Positions 40,189 through 50,892 are shown, counted from the first letter of the stretch. The stretch is 64,000 nt of DNA from Alphaproteobacteria bacterium (GCA_019635875.1 JAHBYP010000002.1:310001-374000), one strand, 5' to 3'. Program-made: numbers and translations. The notes: a model not told the origin generated them from the letters alone.

Positions 40189-42584
40189 AGTTCACGCTCT
40201 CCTGGCTGCGCGAGCATCTCGATACAGAGGCCTCGCTGGAGCAGATCACGCAGACGCTGACCATGCTCGGCCTGGAGGTCGAGCAGGTGATCGATCGCGC
40301 CGAGAAGCTCAAGGGCTTCGTCACGGCCCATGTCGTCGAAGCCAAGCCGCATCCCAACGCCGACAAGCTCAGGGTCTGCAAGGTCGACGCCGGCAACGGC
40401 GTCGTGCAGGTCGTCTGCGGCGCGCCCAACGCGCGCACCGGCATGAAGGGCATCTTCGCCGCGCCGGGCCTGTACATCCCGGGCACCAGGCTGGATCTCA
40501 AGCCGGGCAAGATCCGCGGCGAGGACAGCAACGGCATGCTTCTGTCCGAGCGCGAGCTGGAGCTGAGCGAGGATCACGACGGCATCATCGATCTGCCTGA
40601 AGACACGCCGATCGGCCTGCCGGCAGCGCGGGCGCTGGGCCTCGACGATCCGGTGATCGAGATCAAGGCCACGCCCAACCACGCCGAGGCGCTGGGCGTG
40701 ATCGGCATTGCGCGTGATCTCGAGGCTGCCGGCATCGGCCGCCGCAAGCTGCCGGATCTCGCCAAGGTCGCCGGCGGCTATGCCAGCCCGGTGAAGTGGA
40801 CGCATGGCTACGAGGTCAAGCCGGGGTCGCCCTGCCCGATCGTCGTCGGCCGCTACTTCCGCAATGTCAAGAACGGCCCGAGCCCGGCCTGGCTGCAGAA
40901 GCGGCTGCGCGATATCGGCCTGCGACCGATCTCGGCGCTGGTCGACATCACCAACCTGGTGACCTTCGACCTCAACCGCCCGCTGCACGTCTTCGACGCC
41001 GCCAAGCTGTCGGGCGACCTCGTCATGCGCCAGGCGCGCGACGGCGAGACCATCCTGGCGCTCGACGGCAAGACCTACACGCTCGATTCGACCATGGCAG
41101 TGATCGCCGATTCCAAGGCGGTGCACGGCATCGGCGGCATCATGGGCGGCGAGCATTCCGGCGTGTCGGAGACGACGACCGAGTTGTTCCTCGAGGTCGC
41201 CTACTTCGATCCCAAGAGCGTCGCGGCCACCGGCCGCAAGCTCGGCATCATGTCCGACGCGCGTTACCGCTTCGAGCGCGGCATCGATCCGGAGTCGGTG
41301 TGGTGGGGTGCCGAGGTCGCCGCACGCCTGATCCTCGAGCTGTGCGGCGGCGAGACCAGCGAGCTCACATCGAGTGGCACCATGCCGGCCTGGCAGCGCA
41401 GCTACATGCTGCGGCCCGATCGCATCACCAGCCTCGGCGGCCTGGTGGTCGAGCCGGCGACGCAGGTCGATATCCTGCGCAAGCTCGGCTTCGAGCCCTC
41501 GGGCAGCGGGCCGTGGACCGTCGCTGTGCCGTCGTGGCGCGGCGACGTCGAGGGCGAGGCCGATCTCGTCGAGGAGATCGCGCGCGTCTTCGGCTTCGAT
41601 CACCTGCCGGCGGTGTCGATGCCCAAGGTGGCGACCATGCCCAAGCCGGTGCGCGACGCCATGCAGCGCCGCGTGCCGCAGGCCAAGCGCGCGCTGGCCG
41701 CCCGCGGCATGGAAGAGGCGATGAGCTTCTCGTTCATGTCCTCGGCGCTGGCGGCGAGGTTCGGCGGCGTGCCCGACACCCTGAGGCTGCTCAATCCGAT
41801 CGCCTCGGACCTCGACGTGATGCGCCCGTCGATCCTGCCCAACCTGCTGCAGGCCTGCGGCCGCAACGAGGCGCGCGGCCTGCGGGACGCCGCCCTGTTC
41901 GAGGTCGGCCCGACCTACCAGGACCCGACGCCCAGGGGGCAGCGCTTCGTCGCGACGGGCGTGCGCTACGGCCGCGCGGTGCAGCGTGGCTGGACCGGCC
42001 CGGAGCGCAACGCCGACGCCTTCGACGCCAAGGCCGACGCGCTGGCGGCGCTGGCGGCGATCGGCGCGCCGGTCGAGAACCTGCAGACCAAGGCGGCGGC
42101 GCCTTCCTGGTACCACCCCGGGCGCAGCGGCACCCTGCTGCTGGGCGACCGGCCCTTCGCAATCTTCGGCGAGATCCATCCCGAAATCCTGGCCGACCTC
42201 GACCTGCGCGGACCTGTGGCCGCCTTCGAGGTTTTCATCGACGCACCGCCGCCGCCCAAGGCCAGGGGCAGCAAGGCGCGCAGCATGCTAAAGCTCTCGC
42301 CGCTGCAGCCGCTGGACCGCGACTTCGCCTTCATCGTCGATGCGGCGGTGGCGGCCGAGACGCTGAGCCGCGCCGCGCGCGCCGCCGACCGCCAGATGAT
42401 CGTCGCCGCGCAGGTCTTCGACGTCTATGCCGGCACCGGCGTGCCCGATGGCAAGAAATCGGTGGCGCTGTCGATCACCATCCAGCCGATCGACAAGACG
42501 CTGACCGACGCCCAGATCGAGGCCATCGGCCAGAAGGTCGTGGCCCAGGTGGCGAAGCAGGCCGGCGGGACGCTGCGCGGATAG
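40185..42584 (+). CDS. pheT: Phenylalanyl-tRNA synthetase beta subunit
   Basis: A 799-residue subunit carrying editing and tRNA-binding functions. The order of parts is [13 protein letters not shown], the EMAP-like tRNA-binding domain (about 40-150, [19 protein letters not shown]), the B3/B4 editing domain with [13 protein letters not shown], the B5 domain, the class II-like core ([14 protein letters not shown] to about 690) and the C-terminal ferredoxin-fold anticodon domain ([15 protein letters not shown] to [15 protein letters not shown]). Full length. ATG 40185 overlaps the pheS stop. Confidence 0.98.
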   Translation: MKFTLSWLREHLDTEASLEQITQTLTMLGLEVEQVIDRAEKLKGFVTAHVVEAKPHPNADKLRVCKVDAGNGVVQVVCGAPNARTGMKGIFAAPGLYIPGTRLDLKPGKIRGEDSNGMLLSERELELSEDHDGIIDLPEDTPIGLPAARALGLDDPVIEIKATPNHAEALGVIGIARDLEAAGIGRRKLPDLAKVAGGYASPVKWTHGYEVKPGSPCPIVVGRYFRNVKNGPSPAWLQKRLRDIGLRPISALVDITNLVTFDLNRPLHVFDAAKLSGDLVMRQARDGETILALDGKTYTLDSTMAVIADSKAVHGIGGIMGGEHSGVSETTTELFLEVAYFDPKSVAATGRKLGIMSDARYRFERGIDPESVWWGAEVAARLILELCGGETSELTSSGTMPAWQRSYMLRPDRITSLGGLVVEPATQVDILRKLGFEPSGSGPWTVAVPSWRGDVEGEADLVEEIARVFGFDHLPAVSMPKVATMPKPVRDAMQRRVPQAKRALAARGMEEAMSFSFMSSALAARFGGVPDTLRLLNPIASDLDVMRPSILPNLLQACGRNEARGLRDAALFEVGPTYQDPTPRGQRFVATGVRYGRAVQRGWTGPERNADAFDAKADALAALAAIGAPVENLQTKAAAPSWYHPGRSGTLLLGDRPFAIFGEIHPEILADLDLRGPVAAFEVFIDAPPPPKARGSKARSMLKLSPLQPLDRDFAFIVDAAVAAETLSRAARAADRQMIVAAQVFDVYAGTGVPDGKKSVALSITIQPIDKTLTDAQIEAIGQKVVAQVAKQAGGTLRG

Positions 42585-42669
42585 ATCCGCGCGGTCTGGC
42601 GCAGTCGTTGCAGTGCGTGTGAATGTCCCCTAGGCTTCTCGGCGTGAGCGTGACCGGGGGAGACGGACC

Positions 42670-43161
42670 ATGATCAAGTTTGCGCGCATATGGGGTGTCG
42701 GCTCGCTCGTTGGCATCGCCGGCATCCTGATCGGCTTCAGCGGCGCCACGCCGGCGCTCGCGCAGGACAAGCCCGTCGAGTGGAAGGCCACGTGCCTCTG
42801 CGAGAGCGGATTGAACCAGCAGTCGATCACGGCGATCATCGAGATCAACGACCGCAATCGCGAGGCCTACGGCAAGCAGATCCTCGGCGGCGGGGCCGAG
42901 CTGCGGGCGACCGTCACGTTGGTGGGCGGTGCCTGCACCTGGCCCAGAGGTTGCGGCAAGACTTCGTCACGCAAGCCCAAGGGCGACGGCACGTTCATCA
43001 GCGAGACCGTCGACAACAAGACGATCCAGGGCACCTTCCGGGTCCGGATCAACGGAACCGGCGACATTCCTCGCAAGACCGTCGATGGCAAGCGCATGTT
43101 GGACGAGGAACGCTGGAAGACAGCCAAGGTCATCAGCATCACGGGCCTCAAGCAGCCCTGA
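42670..43161 (+). CDS. Secreted protein of unknown function
   Basis: A 163-residue protein with a signal peptide (hydrophobic core about 10-25, cleavage at ALA-QDKPVEW). The mature part looks like an immunoglobulin- or lipocalin-type beta sandwich with four cysteines (CLC near 42, CTW and CGK near 97-103), likely forming disulfides in the periplasm. I recognise no family. ATG 42670 follows GGGGGAGACGG. It converges with the selenoprotein gene; only 19 bases separate the stops. Confidence 0.75.
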   Translation: MIKFARIWGVGSLVGIAGILIGFSGATPALAQDKPVEWKATCLCESGLNQQSITAIIEINDRNREAYGKQILGGGAELRATVTLVGGACTWPRGCGKTSSRKPKGDGTFISETVDNKTIQGTFRVRINGTGDIPRKTVDGKRMLDEERWKTAKVISITGLKQP

Positions 43162-43180
43162 TCGGATGCCAGGGAAGGCG

Positions 43181-43942
43181 TCAGCCGTCCCAGACGTTCT
43201 GTGGCATCGGCAGCCTGGCGAAATCGGCGTCACCCAGCGGGGGCGCGTGCGGCACGCCCTCGCGTTCGAGCAGCATCATCCATTGGCGTACATGCTGGCC
43301 GCAGTGCCAGGTCGTGCGCTCGAACAGCTCATGCATGGTCTGCGGGCCGTAATAGGTGTCGAGCGTGCCCGTGCCGTCGCGGTCCGACGTCTTCGCCCAC
43401 CAGGCGTCGAGCCGTTGCCTCACCTGGGCACCGTAGTCGGCGACCCATTCCATGGTGGCGTCCTCGGCCGGCACCTCGCGGAAGGCGTCCTGCACCAGGG
43501 TGATGCCGTCGATCGCGTCGAGGAAGGCCGCGACCACCCGGAACATGTGGAACGACAGGTGGCGGTAGCTGCGCGGCCGGCCCGGAACGTGGATGTCCAG
43601 GCGGTCGGCCGGCATCAGCGGCAGGAGCGCGATGGCCGCGTCCATGAACCTGTCGAGCCGCGCATGCAGCTCGGCCGGCGTCAGGTCGGGGCTCGTCTTC
43701 TCGTCCAGGCCGACGAACTCGACGATCGCCTTCAGGCTCTGGGCGTAGGTGTACTTGTCGCCGCGCGAGAGCACCGGCACCGAGCGCGCGCCCAGCGCCT
43801 TGAGCTCGGCCAGGCCGGCTTCGTCATCGAGCACATTGACGGATACATAGTCGACCGCACGGGCCGATAGAAACTCCTTGAGTCTCAGGCAGCTGGTTCA
43901 ACCAGGCTGCCAGAAAACCTTGAAGGGAGGCTGGGTCTGCAT
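43181..43942 (-). CDS. Glutaredoxin-DinB fusion selenoprotein (in-frame UGA = Sec15)
   Basis: A 253-residue protein if UGA at 43900-43898 is read as Sec. ATG 43942 has GGAGGG close upstream and the frame begins QPPFKVFWQPG, then UGA, then TSCLRLKEFLSARAVDYVSV. This is a glutaredoxin first strand and active site with Sec at the first Cys of CxxC (U15-T-S-C18), and ARSVPVLSRG supplies the cis-proline. From about residue 90 a DinB-fold four-helix domain follows, with candidate metal histidines in YRHLSFHMF and TTWHCGQHVRQW. A 17-nt hairpin starts 11 nt after the UGA. Gene callers would begin at an internal start (43834) and lose the redox centre. The substrate is unknown; mycothiol/bacillithiol-S-transferase-like chemistry is known for some DinB proteins. 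Confidence 0.85.
43870..43886 (-). promoter_or_regulatory. Bacterial SECIS hairpin of the glutaredoxin-DinB gene
   Basis: On the minus strand GAGACUC-AAG-GAGUUUC forms seven pairs (one G-U) with a 3-nt loop containing G. Exactly 11 nt (43897-43887) separate it from UGA 43900-43898. This is the size and spacing of the minimal bacterial SECIS upper stem-loop and matches the other hairpin in this window in geometry but not sequence. Confidence 0.8.
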
Positions 43943-44128
43943 GGTGCCCTCCGGGGTCGCCCAGGAGCCTCGCGCGCCGGCGGCGGCGGCGCAAGCCACT
44001 ATCCCTTGTGTTTTCGGCGTCCCTGCCCCACTTCCAGACCGGCCCGGCGGTTGCGGCGGCGGCCCGATCCCGCTACACCCCGCGCGCCCCCTTGATCCTG
44101 AACCCCGGCCACGGAACCCCAGCCCGCG

Positions 44129-45928
<1,800 letters not shown>

Positions 45929-45940
45929 TCTCCCTTCTCC

Positions 45941-45999
45941 GTCATCCCGAGCGACAGCGAGGGATCTTCAAGGATTCCTCGCTGCGCTCGGAATGACAG
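45941..45999. repeat. Intergenic inverted repeat, family B copy 1
   Basis: The left arm GTCATCCCGAGCGACAGCGAGGGATC is inverted at the right as ATTCCTCGCTGCGCTCGGAATGACAG with mismatches. Other copies are at 47316, 52272, 58754, 59782 and 63227. It lies between the convergent lepA and membrane-protein genes. Confidence 0.85.
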
Positions 46000-46010
46000 C
46001 GGAGGCGGCC

Positions 46011-46346
46011 TCACCGCTTGCGGTGATAGAAGATGCGCGCCAGGCCTTCCTTCGGCTTGCGCCGGCGGAAGCCGCGCCACAGGCAGAACAGCGCGGGGAT
46101 CGCGAACAGAGGCGCCGTCGGCACGAGGAACAGCGGCTCGACCACCCAGGCGATGGCCTCGTCGGGCAGATTGCGGCGCAGGAAATGCTGCGTCGCCTCC
46201 AGCGCCCGGGGGCTGACGGCGAACCATGATTCGGAGAACGAGGAGAGGCGGAACCCGCCGCCCTTCGTCCGGTTGAAGAGATCCGCCGCGAGCGCGCCCA
46301 GCGCCACGGCAGCGAAGGCGAGCCCGAGCAGCCGCCAGATCCACAT
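46011..46346 (-). CDS. Small two-helix membrane protein, unknown function
   Basis: A 111-residue inner-membrane protein: first helix at residues 3-22 (IWRLLGLAFAAVALGALAAD), a polar loop with SFSESWFAVSPRALEATQHFL, a second hydrophobic stretch at about 68-92 (VEPLFLVPTAPLFAIPALFCLW), and a basic tail (RRRKPKEGLARIFYHRKR) that should face the cytoplasm. It resembles petrobactin-type small hypotheticals only in layout; I assign no function. ATG 46346 is the only reasonable start. Confidence 0.72.
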   Translation of the reverse strand: MWIWRLLGLAFAAVALGALAADLFNRTKGGGFRLSSFSESWFAVSPRALEATQHFLRRNLPDEAIAWVVEPLFLVPTAPLFAIPALFCLWRGFRRRKPKEGLARIFYHRKR

Positions 46347-46419
46347 GGCGCCCTCCGGTCGGGGCGCAGACTAGCATCCCATCCACAGTCGCGAAGCGGG
46401 AAATGCCCCGGGCGACTGT

Positions 46420-47292
46420 TCAGCGCACACGTGCGAGCAGACGCCGCGCCCGCTCGGCTACTGGCAGGTCGATCATCGCGCCCTCGAAGGCCACGGCGCC
46501 CTGCCCGTCCGCGACCGCAGCGTCGAAGGCCGCCAGCAGCCGGCGCGCGCGATCGGCCTCGGCGACGCTCACCCCGTATTCTTCATTGATGATCGGCACG
46601 TGCAGCGGGTGGATGCAGGCGGTGCAGGCGAAGCCCAGGCCGCGCGAGCGCTTCAGGCTCTCGCGATAGCCCTCGAGGTCGGAGAAATCGGCGAAGCGGC
46701 CGACCGAGCCCAGCGGCAGAATGCCGGCGCCGCGCGCCGCCGCCACCACCATCATGGCGTAGACATAGAGCGCGTCGCCCGTCGGCGCGCCGCCCAGCTC
46801 GGTCGACAGATCCTCCGCGCCGATGCCCAGCGCCACGACCCGCGGATCGGCCGCGGCGATGGCGCCCAGCGACGGCAGCGCCTCGGGCGTCTCGACGATG
46901 GCGATGAAGCGCGTGTGGCCGGGCTTCAGCCCGAGCGCCGCCTCGCGCACGGCGACGATCTCGGACAGCAGCTTGACGTGCTCCGGCCCCATCACCTTGG
47001 GCAGCATCAGCGCGGCCACGCCGGGCATGATCGCCGCGGCGATGTCGGGCACCGACATCTCCATCGGCCGGTTGATGCGCACCACGACATCGGCGCCGGC
47101 CTGGGCCACGGTCCCGGCCGCCTCGGGCAGCGCGCGGCGCGCGAGCTCCTTCTCGTTGGGCGCGACCGAATCCTCGAGGTCGAGGATGATGGCGTCGGCG
47201 CCGCGCGTGTGCGCCTTGGCGATGAAGTTCGGCTTGGTCGCCGGCACGAACATCAACGAGCGCCAGGTCGGCAGGTCGGGGCGGGGCGGCAT
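46420..47292 (-). CDS. HpcH/HpaI-type CoA ester lyase (CitE-like), probable citramalyl-CoA lyase
   Basis: A 290-residue TIM-barrel lyase that splits beta-hydroxyacyl-CoA esters. RSLMFVPATKPNFIAKA, DAIILDLEDSVAPNEK (acidic metal residues), VVRINRP, MLPKVMGPEHV, AIVETPEAL (Glu ligand) and GAEDLSTELG (Asp) are the CitE/citramalyl-CoA lyase pattern. ATG 47292 has GGGAG about 8 bases upstream; ATGs at 47310 and 47307 are alternatives. With the CaiB and MaoC genes upstream on the same strand it would convert citramalyl-CoA to acetyl-CoA and pyruvate. Confidence 0.9.
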   Translation of the reverse strand: MPPRPDLPTWRSLMFVPATKPNFIAKAHTRGADAIILDLEDSVAPNEKELARRALPEAAGTVAQAGADVVVRINRPMEMSVPDIAAAIMPGVAALMLPKVMGPEHVKLLSEIVAVREAALGLKPGHTRFIAIVETPEALPSLGAIAAADPRVVALGIGAEDLSTELGGAPTGDALYVYAMMVVAAARGAGILPLGSVGRFADFSDLEGYRESLKRSRGLGFACTACIHPLHVPIINEEYGVSVAEADRARRLLAAFDAAVADGQGAVAFEGAMIDLPVAERARRLLARVR

Positions 47293-47315
47293 TCGGAGGA
47301 CTCCCATCAAGCAGA

Positions 47316-47413
47316 CGTCATCCCGAGCGAAGCGAAGGATCTCTCGGTGCGACGACCAAACGGAGGCGTTCGTCTTCGAACACCGCCGGGTCCTTCGCTG
47401 CGCTCAGGACGAC
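47316..47413. repeat. Intergenic inverted repeat, family B copy 2 (long, diverged)
   Basis: CGTCATCCCGAGCGAAGCGAAGGATC on the left and GGTCCTTCGCTGCGCTCAGGACGACGA on the right are imperfect inverted arms around a longer than usual centre (about 45 bp). It lies between the CitE and CaiB genes, and the last codons of the CaiB gene run into its right arm. Confidence 0.75.
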
Positions 47414-48612
47414 GAAAAGGCATGCGCCGCGCCCGATGCGATCATCGAGTCGATCTCCTCGCGCGTGTAGCCGATCTCGGCCAGCACGTCGGCGGTGTGC
47501 TCGCCCATGACCGGCGCGTGGCGTTCGTCGCTGCGCGCGCCGCCGGAGAAGGTGTTGGCCACCCGGGTGCGGCGGATCCTTCCCTGCGAGGGATGCTCCT
47601 CGGCGCGGAAGAAGCCGACATCGTCGAGATGCGGATCCGACAGCAGATCGTCGATCGAGTTGTAGCGCGCGGCCGGCACGTCGAGCGTCTCGAAGATCGC
47701 CAGCCATTCGGCCGTGGTCTTCTGCGCCAGGCCCTCCATGCGCACCTTGAAGTAGGCCGCGGCATTGGCGGTGCGCGAGGCGGCGCTGTCGAAGCGCGGA
47801 TCGGTCTTGAGCTCGGGCCGGCCGATGGCGTCGAAGAAGGCGAAGGCCTGCGGGTTGGTGTTGGGCCCGACGGTGATGTAGCCGTCTTTCGTCGGCAGCG
47901 GCCGGTAGTCGGGGCTGAGCAGCCTGCCGTCGCCAGTGGGCCCGACCGGCGGATCGAAGGTTGCGGCGCCGAGATGCTCGCTCATCACGAAGGAGGCCAT
48001 GTTCTCGAACATCGGGACGTCGATCGCCTCGCCGACGCCGGTCTTCTCGCGGCGATAGAGCGCGAAGCCGATGCACTGCGCGGCGATCAGCCCCGTCGTG
48101 TGGTCGGTCATCACCATGGGCACGAAGCGCGGCTCGCCGATGGCGCGCTCGAAGGTGCCGGCGACGCCCGACAGCGACTGCACGATGGGATCGTAGGCCG
48201 GCCGGTTGAAGTAGCGGCCGCCGCGGCCGAAGGCGAGGATCGAGCAATGGATCAGGCGCGGGTTGTCCTTCGACAGGCTGGCGTGATCGAGCCCGGCGCG
48301 TGTCAGGCCCTCGGGCCGCACGTTGCTGACGAAGACATCGGCGCCCGCGATCAGGCGGCGCATCGCTTCGATGCCCGGGGCCTGCTTGAGGTCGAGGCAG
48401 ATCGAGCGCTTGTTGCGGTTGAAGTTGATGAACTTGCCGGACATGCCGGGATGGCGGCTGCCCTGCGCCATGGTGCGCAGCAAATCGCCGCCGGGCGCCT
48501 CGACCTTGATCACGTCGGCACCCTGGTCGGCCAGGGTGCGGGTGCAGATCGGCCCGACGACGACGGTGGTGAGGTCGACGACCCGCACGCCGTCAAGCGG
48601 CCCGCCGGTCAT
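47404..48612 (-). CDS. CaiB/BaiF-type (family III) CoA-transferase, probable itaconate/mesaconate CoA-transferase
   Basis: A 402-residue family III CoA-transferase. The nucleophilic aspartate is D141 in NRPAYDPIVQSLSG. LDGVRVVDLTTVVVGPICTRTLAD opens the Rossmann half (cited by ends), and LDLKQAPGIEAMRRLIAGADV follows as in formyl-CoA and succinyl-CoA transferases. It overlaps the family B repeat at its 3' end, so the last few residues (AFSSS) are repeat-derived. Placed between genes for a MaoC hydratase and a CitE lyase, it fits activation of itaconate or mesaconate, with succinyl-CoA as the usual donor. Confidence 0.9.
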   Translation of the reverse strand: MTGGPLDGVRVVDLTTVVVGPICTRTLADQGADVIKVEAPGGDLLRTMAQGSRHPGMSGKFINFNRNKRSICLDLKQAPGIEAMRRLIAGADVFVSNVRPEGLTRAGLDHASLSKDNPRLIHCSILAFGRGGRYFNRPAYDPIVQSLSGVAGTFERAIGEPRFVPMVMTDHTTGLIAAQCIGFALYRREKTGVGEAIDVPMFENMASFVMSEHLGAATFDPPVGPTGDGRLLSPDYRPLPTKDGYITVGPNTNPQAFAFFDAIGRPELKTDPRFDSAASRTANAAAYFKVRMEGLAQKTTAEWLAIFETLDVPAARYNSIDDLLSDPHLDDVGFFRAEEHPSQGRIRRTRVANTFSGGARSDERHAPVMGEHTADVLAEIGYTREEIDSMIASGAAHAFSSS

Positions 48613-48633
48613 GGCCGTTCCTCATATCGCCTA

Positions 48634-48757
48634 CCTTCCCCCGGAGGGGGAAGGTGCCCGAAGGGCGGAAGGGGGATGTCGAAGACGGACACCGTCGGTG
48701 TTGAAACATCCCCCATCCGTCGCGCTTCGCGCGCCACCTTCCCCCTCCGGGGGAAGG
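48634..48757. repeat. Intergenic nested palindrome, family A copy 4
   Basis: CCTTCCCCCGGAGGGGGAAGG at the left and CCTTCCCCCTCCGGGGGAAGG at the right flank inner arms GGGGGATGTCGAAGACGG and ACATCCCCCATCCG. Same architecture as 5034-5157. It lies between the MaoC and CaiB genes of one presumed operon. Confidence 0.9.
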
Positions 48758-48775
48758 TAAGAGCCGACGCAACCA

Positions 48776-49642
48776 TCAGCCGAACTCCAGATCCATCTCG
48801 CCGCACAGCGTGGCGTTCTTGTCGGCGACGAAGACGCGCATTCTGCCGTCGCGGGGCTCGAAGCCGCAGATCGTCGCCGTATCGCCGACGAAGAGCGGCG
48901 AGGTCAGCCGCGCGGTGAGCCCGCGCAGCTCGCCCGGCGCGCGCTTCAGCGCCGCGTCGATCATCAGGTGCATGGTCAGCCCGCCGTTCTGCACGGTGTG
49001 CGGATAGCCCTCGACCTGGCGGCAATAGTCGGAATCGTAGTGGATGCGATGGGCGTTCCAGGTGATCGCCGAGTAGCGGAAGTTCAGCGTCTCCGACAGC
49101 AGCACCGGATCGGCCCAGGTCTGGTCGGTCGGCGCCTTCACCGGCACGGTGGCGGTGGTCTTCTGCCCCGGTGGCGTCGCCTCGCGATAGATCGCGTCGA
49201 ACTCGTCGATGCCCAGCACGCGGCCGCCCTGCTCGTAGGTGTTGCGCAGGGTGAGCACGTAGATGCTGCCCGAGCGACCGGTCTTGGGCACGATGTCGAC
49301 CACTTCCGAGCGCCGCACCGCCTTCTCGCCGGCGCGCAGCCGCGCCATCAGCTTCAGCCGCCGCCCGGCGCCCATGCGGCGCGGCATCGGGATCGGCGGC
49401 AGCACCACGCCGCCCTGGGCATGGCCGTCCTCGCGCAGCTGGCCCTGCCTGGCGATGTCGGCGAAGAACACCGAGAACCAGTGCGGCGGCAGCTCGGCGC
49501 CCTGCTTGATGGAGTCCGGATCGATGTCGAAGGTGGCCGCCACGCGCCTGACCATCGGCAGCGCCACATCGTCCTCGATCACCCGCACGCTGCCGATCCA
49601 CGGCCGCAGGGTCTTCATGGCTTCTTCGATAACATCAATCAT
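48776..49642 (-). CDS. MaoC-family FAS1-like dehydratase, probable itaconyl-CoA or mesaconyl-C4-CoA hydratase
   Basis: About 288 residues forming a double hotdog. The N-half has GAELPPHWFSVFFADIARQGQL, and the C-half has the hydratase segment SAITWNAHRIHYDSDYCRQVEGYPHTVQNGGL (cited by ends) with the Asn/His/Tyr signature of Meh/Ich-type hydratases. It ends GEMDLEFG. The start is uncertain: ATGs at 49651, 49642 and 49618 are all in frame and none has a strong binding site; 49642 is a compromise. It is the first of three genes (hydratase, CoA-transferase, lyase) that complete a C5-dicarboxylate route. Confidence 0.87.
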   Translation of the reverse strand: MIDVIEEAMKTLRPWIGSVRVIEDDVALPMVRRVAATFDIDPDSIKQGAELPPHWFSVFFADIARQGQLREDGHAQGGVVLPPIPMPRRMGAGRRLKLMARLRAGEKAVRRSEVVDIVPKTGRSGSIYVLTLRNTYEQGGRVLGIDEFDAIYREATPPGQKTTATVPVKAPTDQTWADPVLLSETLNFRYSAITWNAHRIHYDSDYCRQVEGYPHTVQNGGLTMHLMIDAALKRAPGELRGLTARLTSPLFVGDTATICGFEPRDGRMRVFVADKNATLCGEMDLEFG

Positions 49643-49758
49643 GCTTGGCATACGCAATGCTGTTCCAGATGCGCCGAATCGTATCAGCCGAGCGCAGAAC
49701 AAGCCACCGACGAAGGAGTCGCCTGCGTTTTCTGGTCTCGTTCAGACACGGCACTCGA

Positions 49759-50892
49759 CTACACCTCTTCGGCGAAGTCCTCGTACTCTTCCAAGATTGA
49801 TTCATTCATGTGTGCAAGGAAGCGCTCGGCAGCGATGCTTTCGATTGCGGAATATGGAATGTAAGAACAGCTCTCGTAGAGCGGACCGCTCTCCAATAGT
49901 GAGAAGACTGGGCGCTTGATTTCCTTCAGCACTTTCTCCCGGCGGGCATCCGGCGCAACGATACTAACCGCGATGTCCATGTTTGGCTGAAGAGCAAGGA
50001 GATCCGCCATCCGAAGCAGTCCGGAATAAATTGCCGTCGTGTGCTCGATCTCGAAAGCTCTGGTCATAGACCGATTGCGAAGCCAGATCACATCGATTTG
50101 CTCGATCGTACGCAGAGTGGCATCGTCATAATTCAACGGAAGCTCCTCAAGAAACGCCGCATGGTGCGCGGCCCCTACAATCGCCTTTACTTTCTGCCTA
50201 TCGTTCCGCGGAATCCAAATACGGAAATTCATCTTTGCGCCAATCTCAGCCACCTTGGCCTGTACCAGATGGGACTCGCGCGTACTTTCTACATCGACTT
50301 CGACTTCCAACGCTTCTTCAGGTCGATCTTCGGGTACCTCTACCAGTACCTTTCGATCAAGCGTCCGTACTTCAGATTGCCCGCCGACTCGACGCAATTC
50401 CTGTGGCGTCAGCTCAAATAGCCGCTGCTCTATGGCTTGGCGCTGCAGTCGACTAATCAGGAATGACCCATCCGCCTCTGTTAGGGGGCGAAGTGATCCT
50501 CGCAGATTTGCATGTTGTGCCCAGCTCTGGCTTCGAATCGGCAGATCACGCGTGATCTGGAGACCATTCCAAACGTCCGGCTCAAAGATCGGAATGGCAA
50601 ATTGGGGCTTCAGAGCAACAATGGGCTTAACTCGAAACCGCAATACAAAGGGATCTGGATCAGCAAAAATAGGGGTCCGATCCTCAAACATGGCTGAGAC
50701 AATCTCGAACACACCACACCACCTTGACACGTGGACAAGATAACAGATGAAGCGATCGCCGGGCTGAATCTTCAGAGCTGTAGTGCGTTGCCGTTCGCGG
50801 AAGCCGCTAATGTTGGAGCCATGGCTTTCGAAGGCCGCCCAGGTTTCTACAGTGAAGAGGTTTGACCAGTAGGAAGTCACGAGCAACCTCAT
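49759..50892 (-). CDS. EVE-like domain plus PD-(D/E)xK nuclease-like protein
   Basis: A protein of about 377 residues. The N-terminal ~130 residues resemble an EVE/PUA-fold module (WAAFESHGSNISGFRERQ, then LKIQPGDRFICYLVHVSRWCGVFEIVS), known to read modified bases. From about residue 205 a restriction-endonuclease fold appears: VQAKVAEIGAKMNFRIWIPRNDR, then EQIDVIW with D267 and AFEIEHTTAIYSGLLRMADL with E281 and E283 as the D...ExE core. This pairing suggests a modification-dependent nuclease or defence gene. The region is about 53% G+C against about 70% beside it, a sign of transfer. ATG 50892 is used; a TTG one codon upstream is possible. No methyltransferase or partner gene is adjacent. 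Confidence 0.7.
   Translation of the reverse strand: MRLLVTSYWSNLFTVETWAAFESHGSNISGFRERQRTTALKIQPGDRFICYLVHVSRWCGVFEIVSAMFEDRTPIFADPDPFVLRFRVKPIVALKPQFAIPIFEPDVWNGLQITRDLPIRSQSWAQHANLRGSLRPLTEADGSFLISRLQRQAIEQRLFELTPQELRRVGGQSEVRTLDRKVLVEVPEDRPEEALEVEVDVESTRESHLVQAKVAEIGAKMNFRIWIPRNDRQKVKAIVGAAHHAAFLEELPLNYDDATLRTIEQIDVIWLRNRSMTRAFEIEHTTAIYSGLLRMADLLALQPNMDIAVSIVAPDARREKVLKEIKRPVFSLLESGPLYESCSYIPYSAIESIAAERFLAHMNESILEEYEDFAEEV

Noticed and set aside
43181-43834. A 217-residue DinB protein starting at 43834 as the complete gene
   Set aside because: The start lies inside the glutaredoxin domain with no ribosome-binding site; the upstream reading through UGA restores a full glutaredoxin fold and a strong binding site at 43942.
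43898-43900. Frameshift or nonsense mutation instead of Sec for the glutaredoxin-DinB gene
   Set aside because: The frame is identical on both sides, the codon is UGA (not UAA/UAG), it replaces a catalytic Cys, and a SECIS-like hairpin has the right distance; random decay would not give all four. Not formally excluded without genome context.
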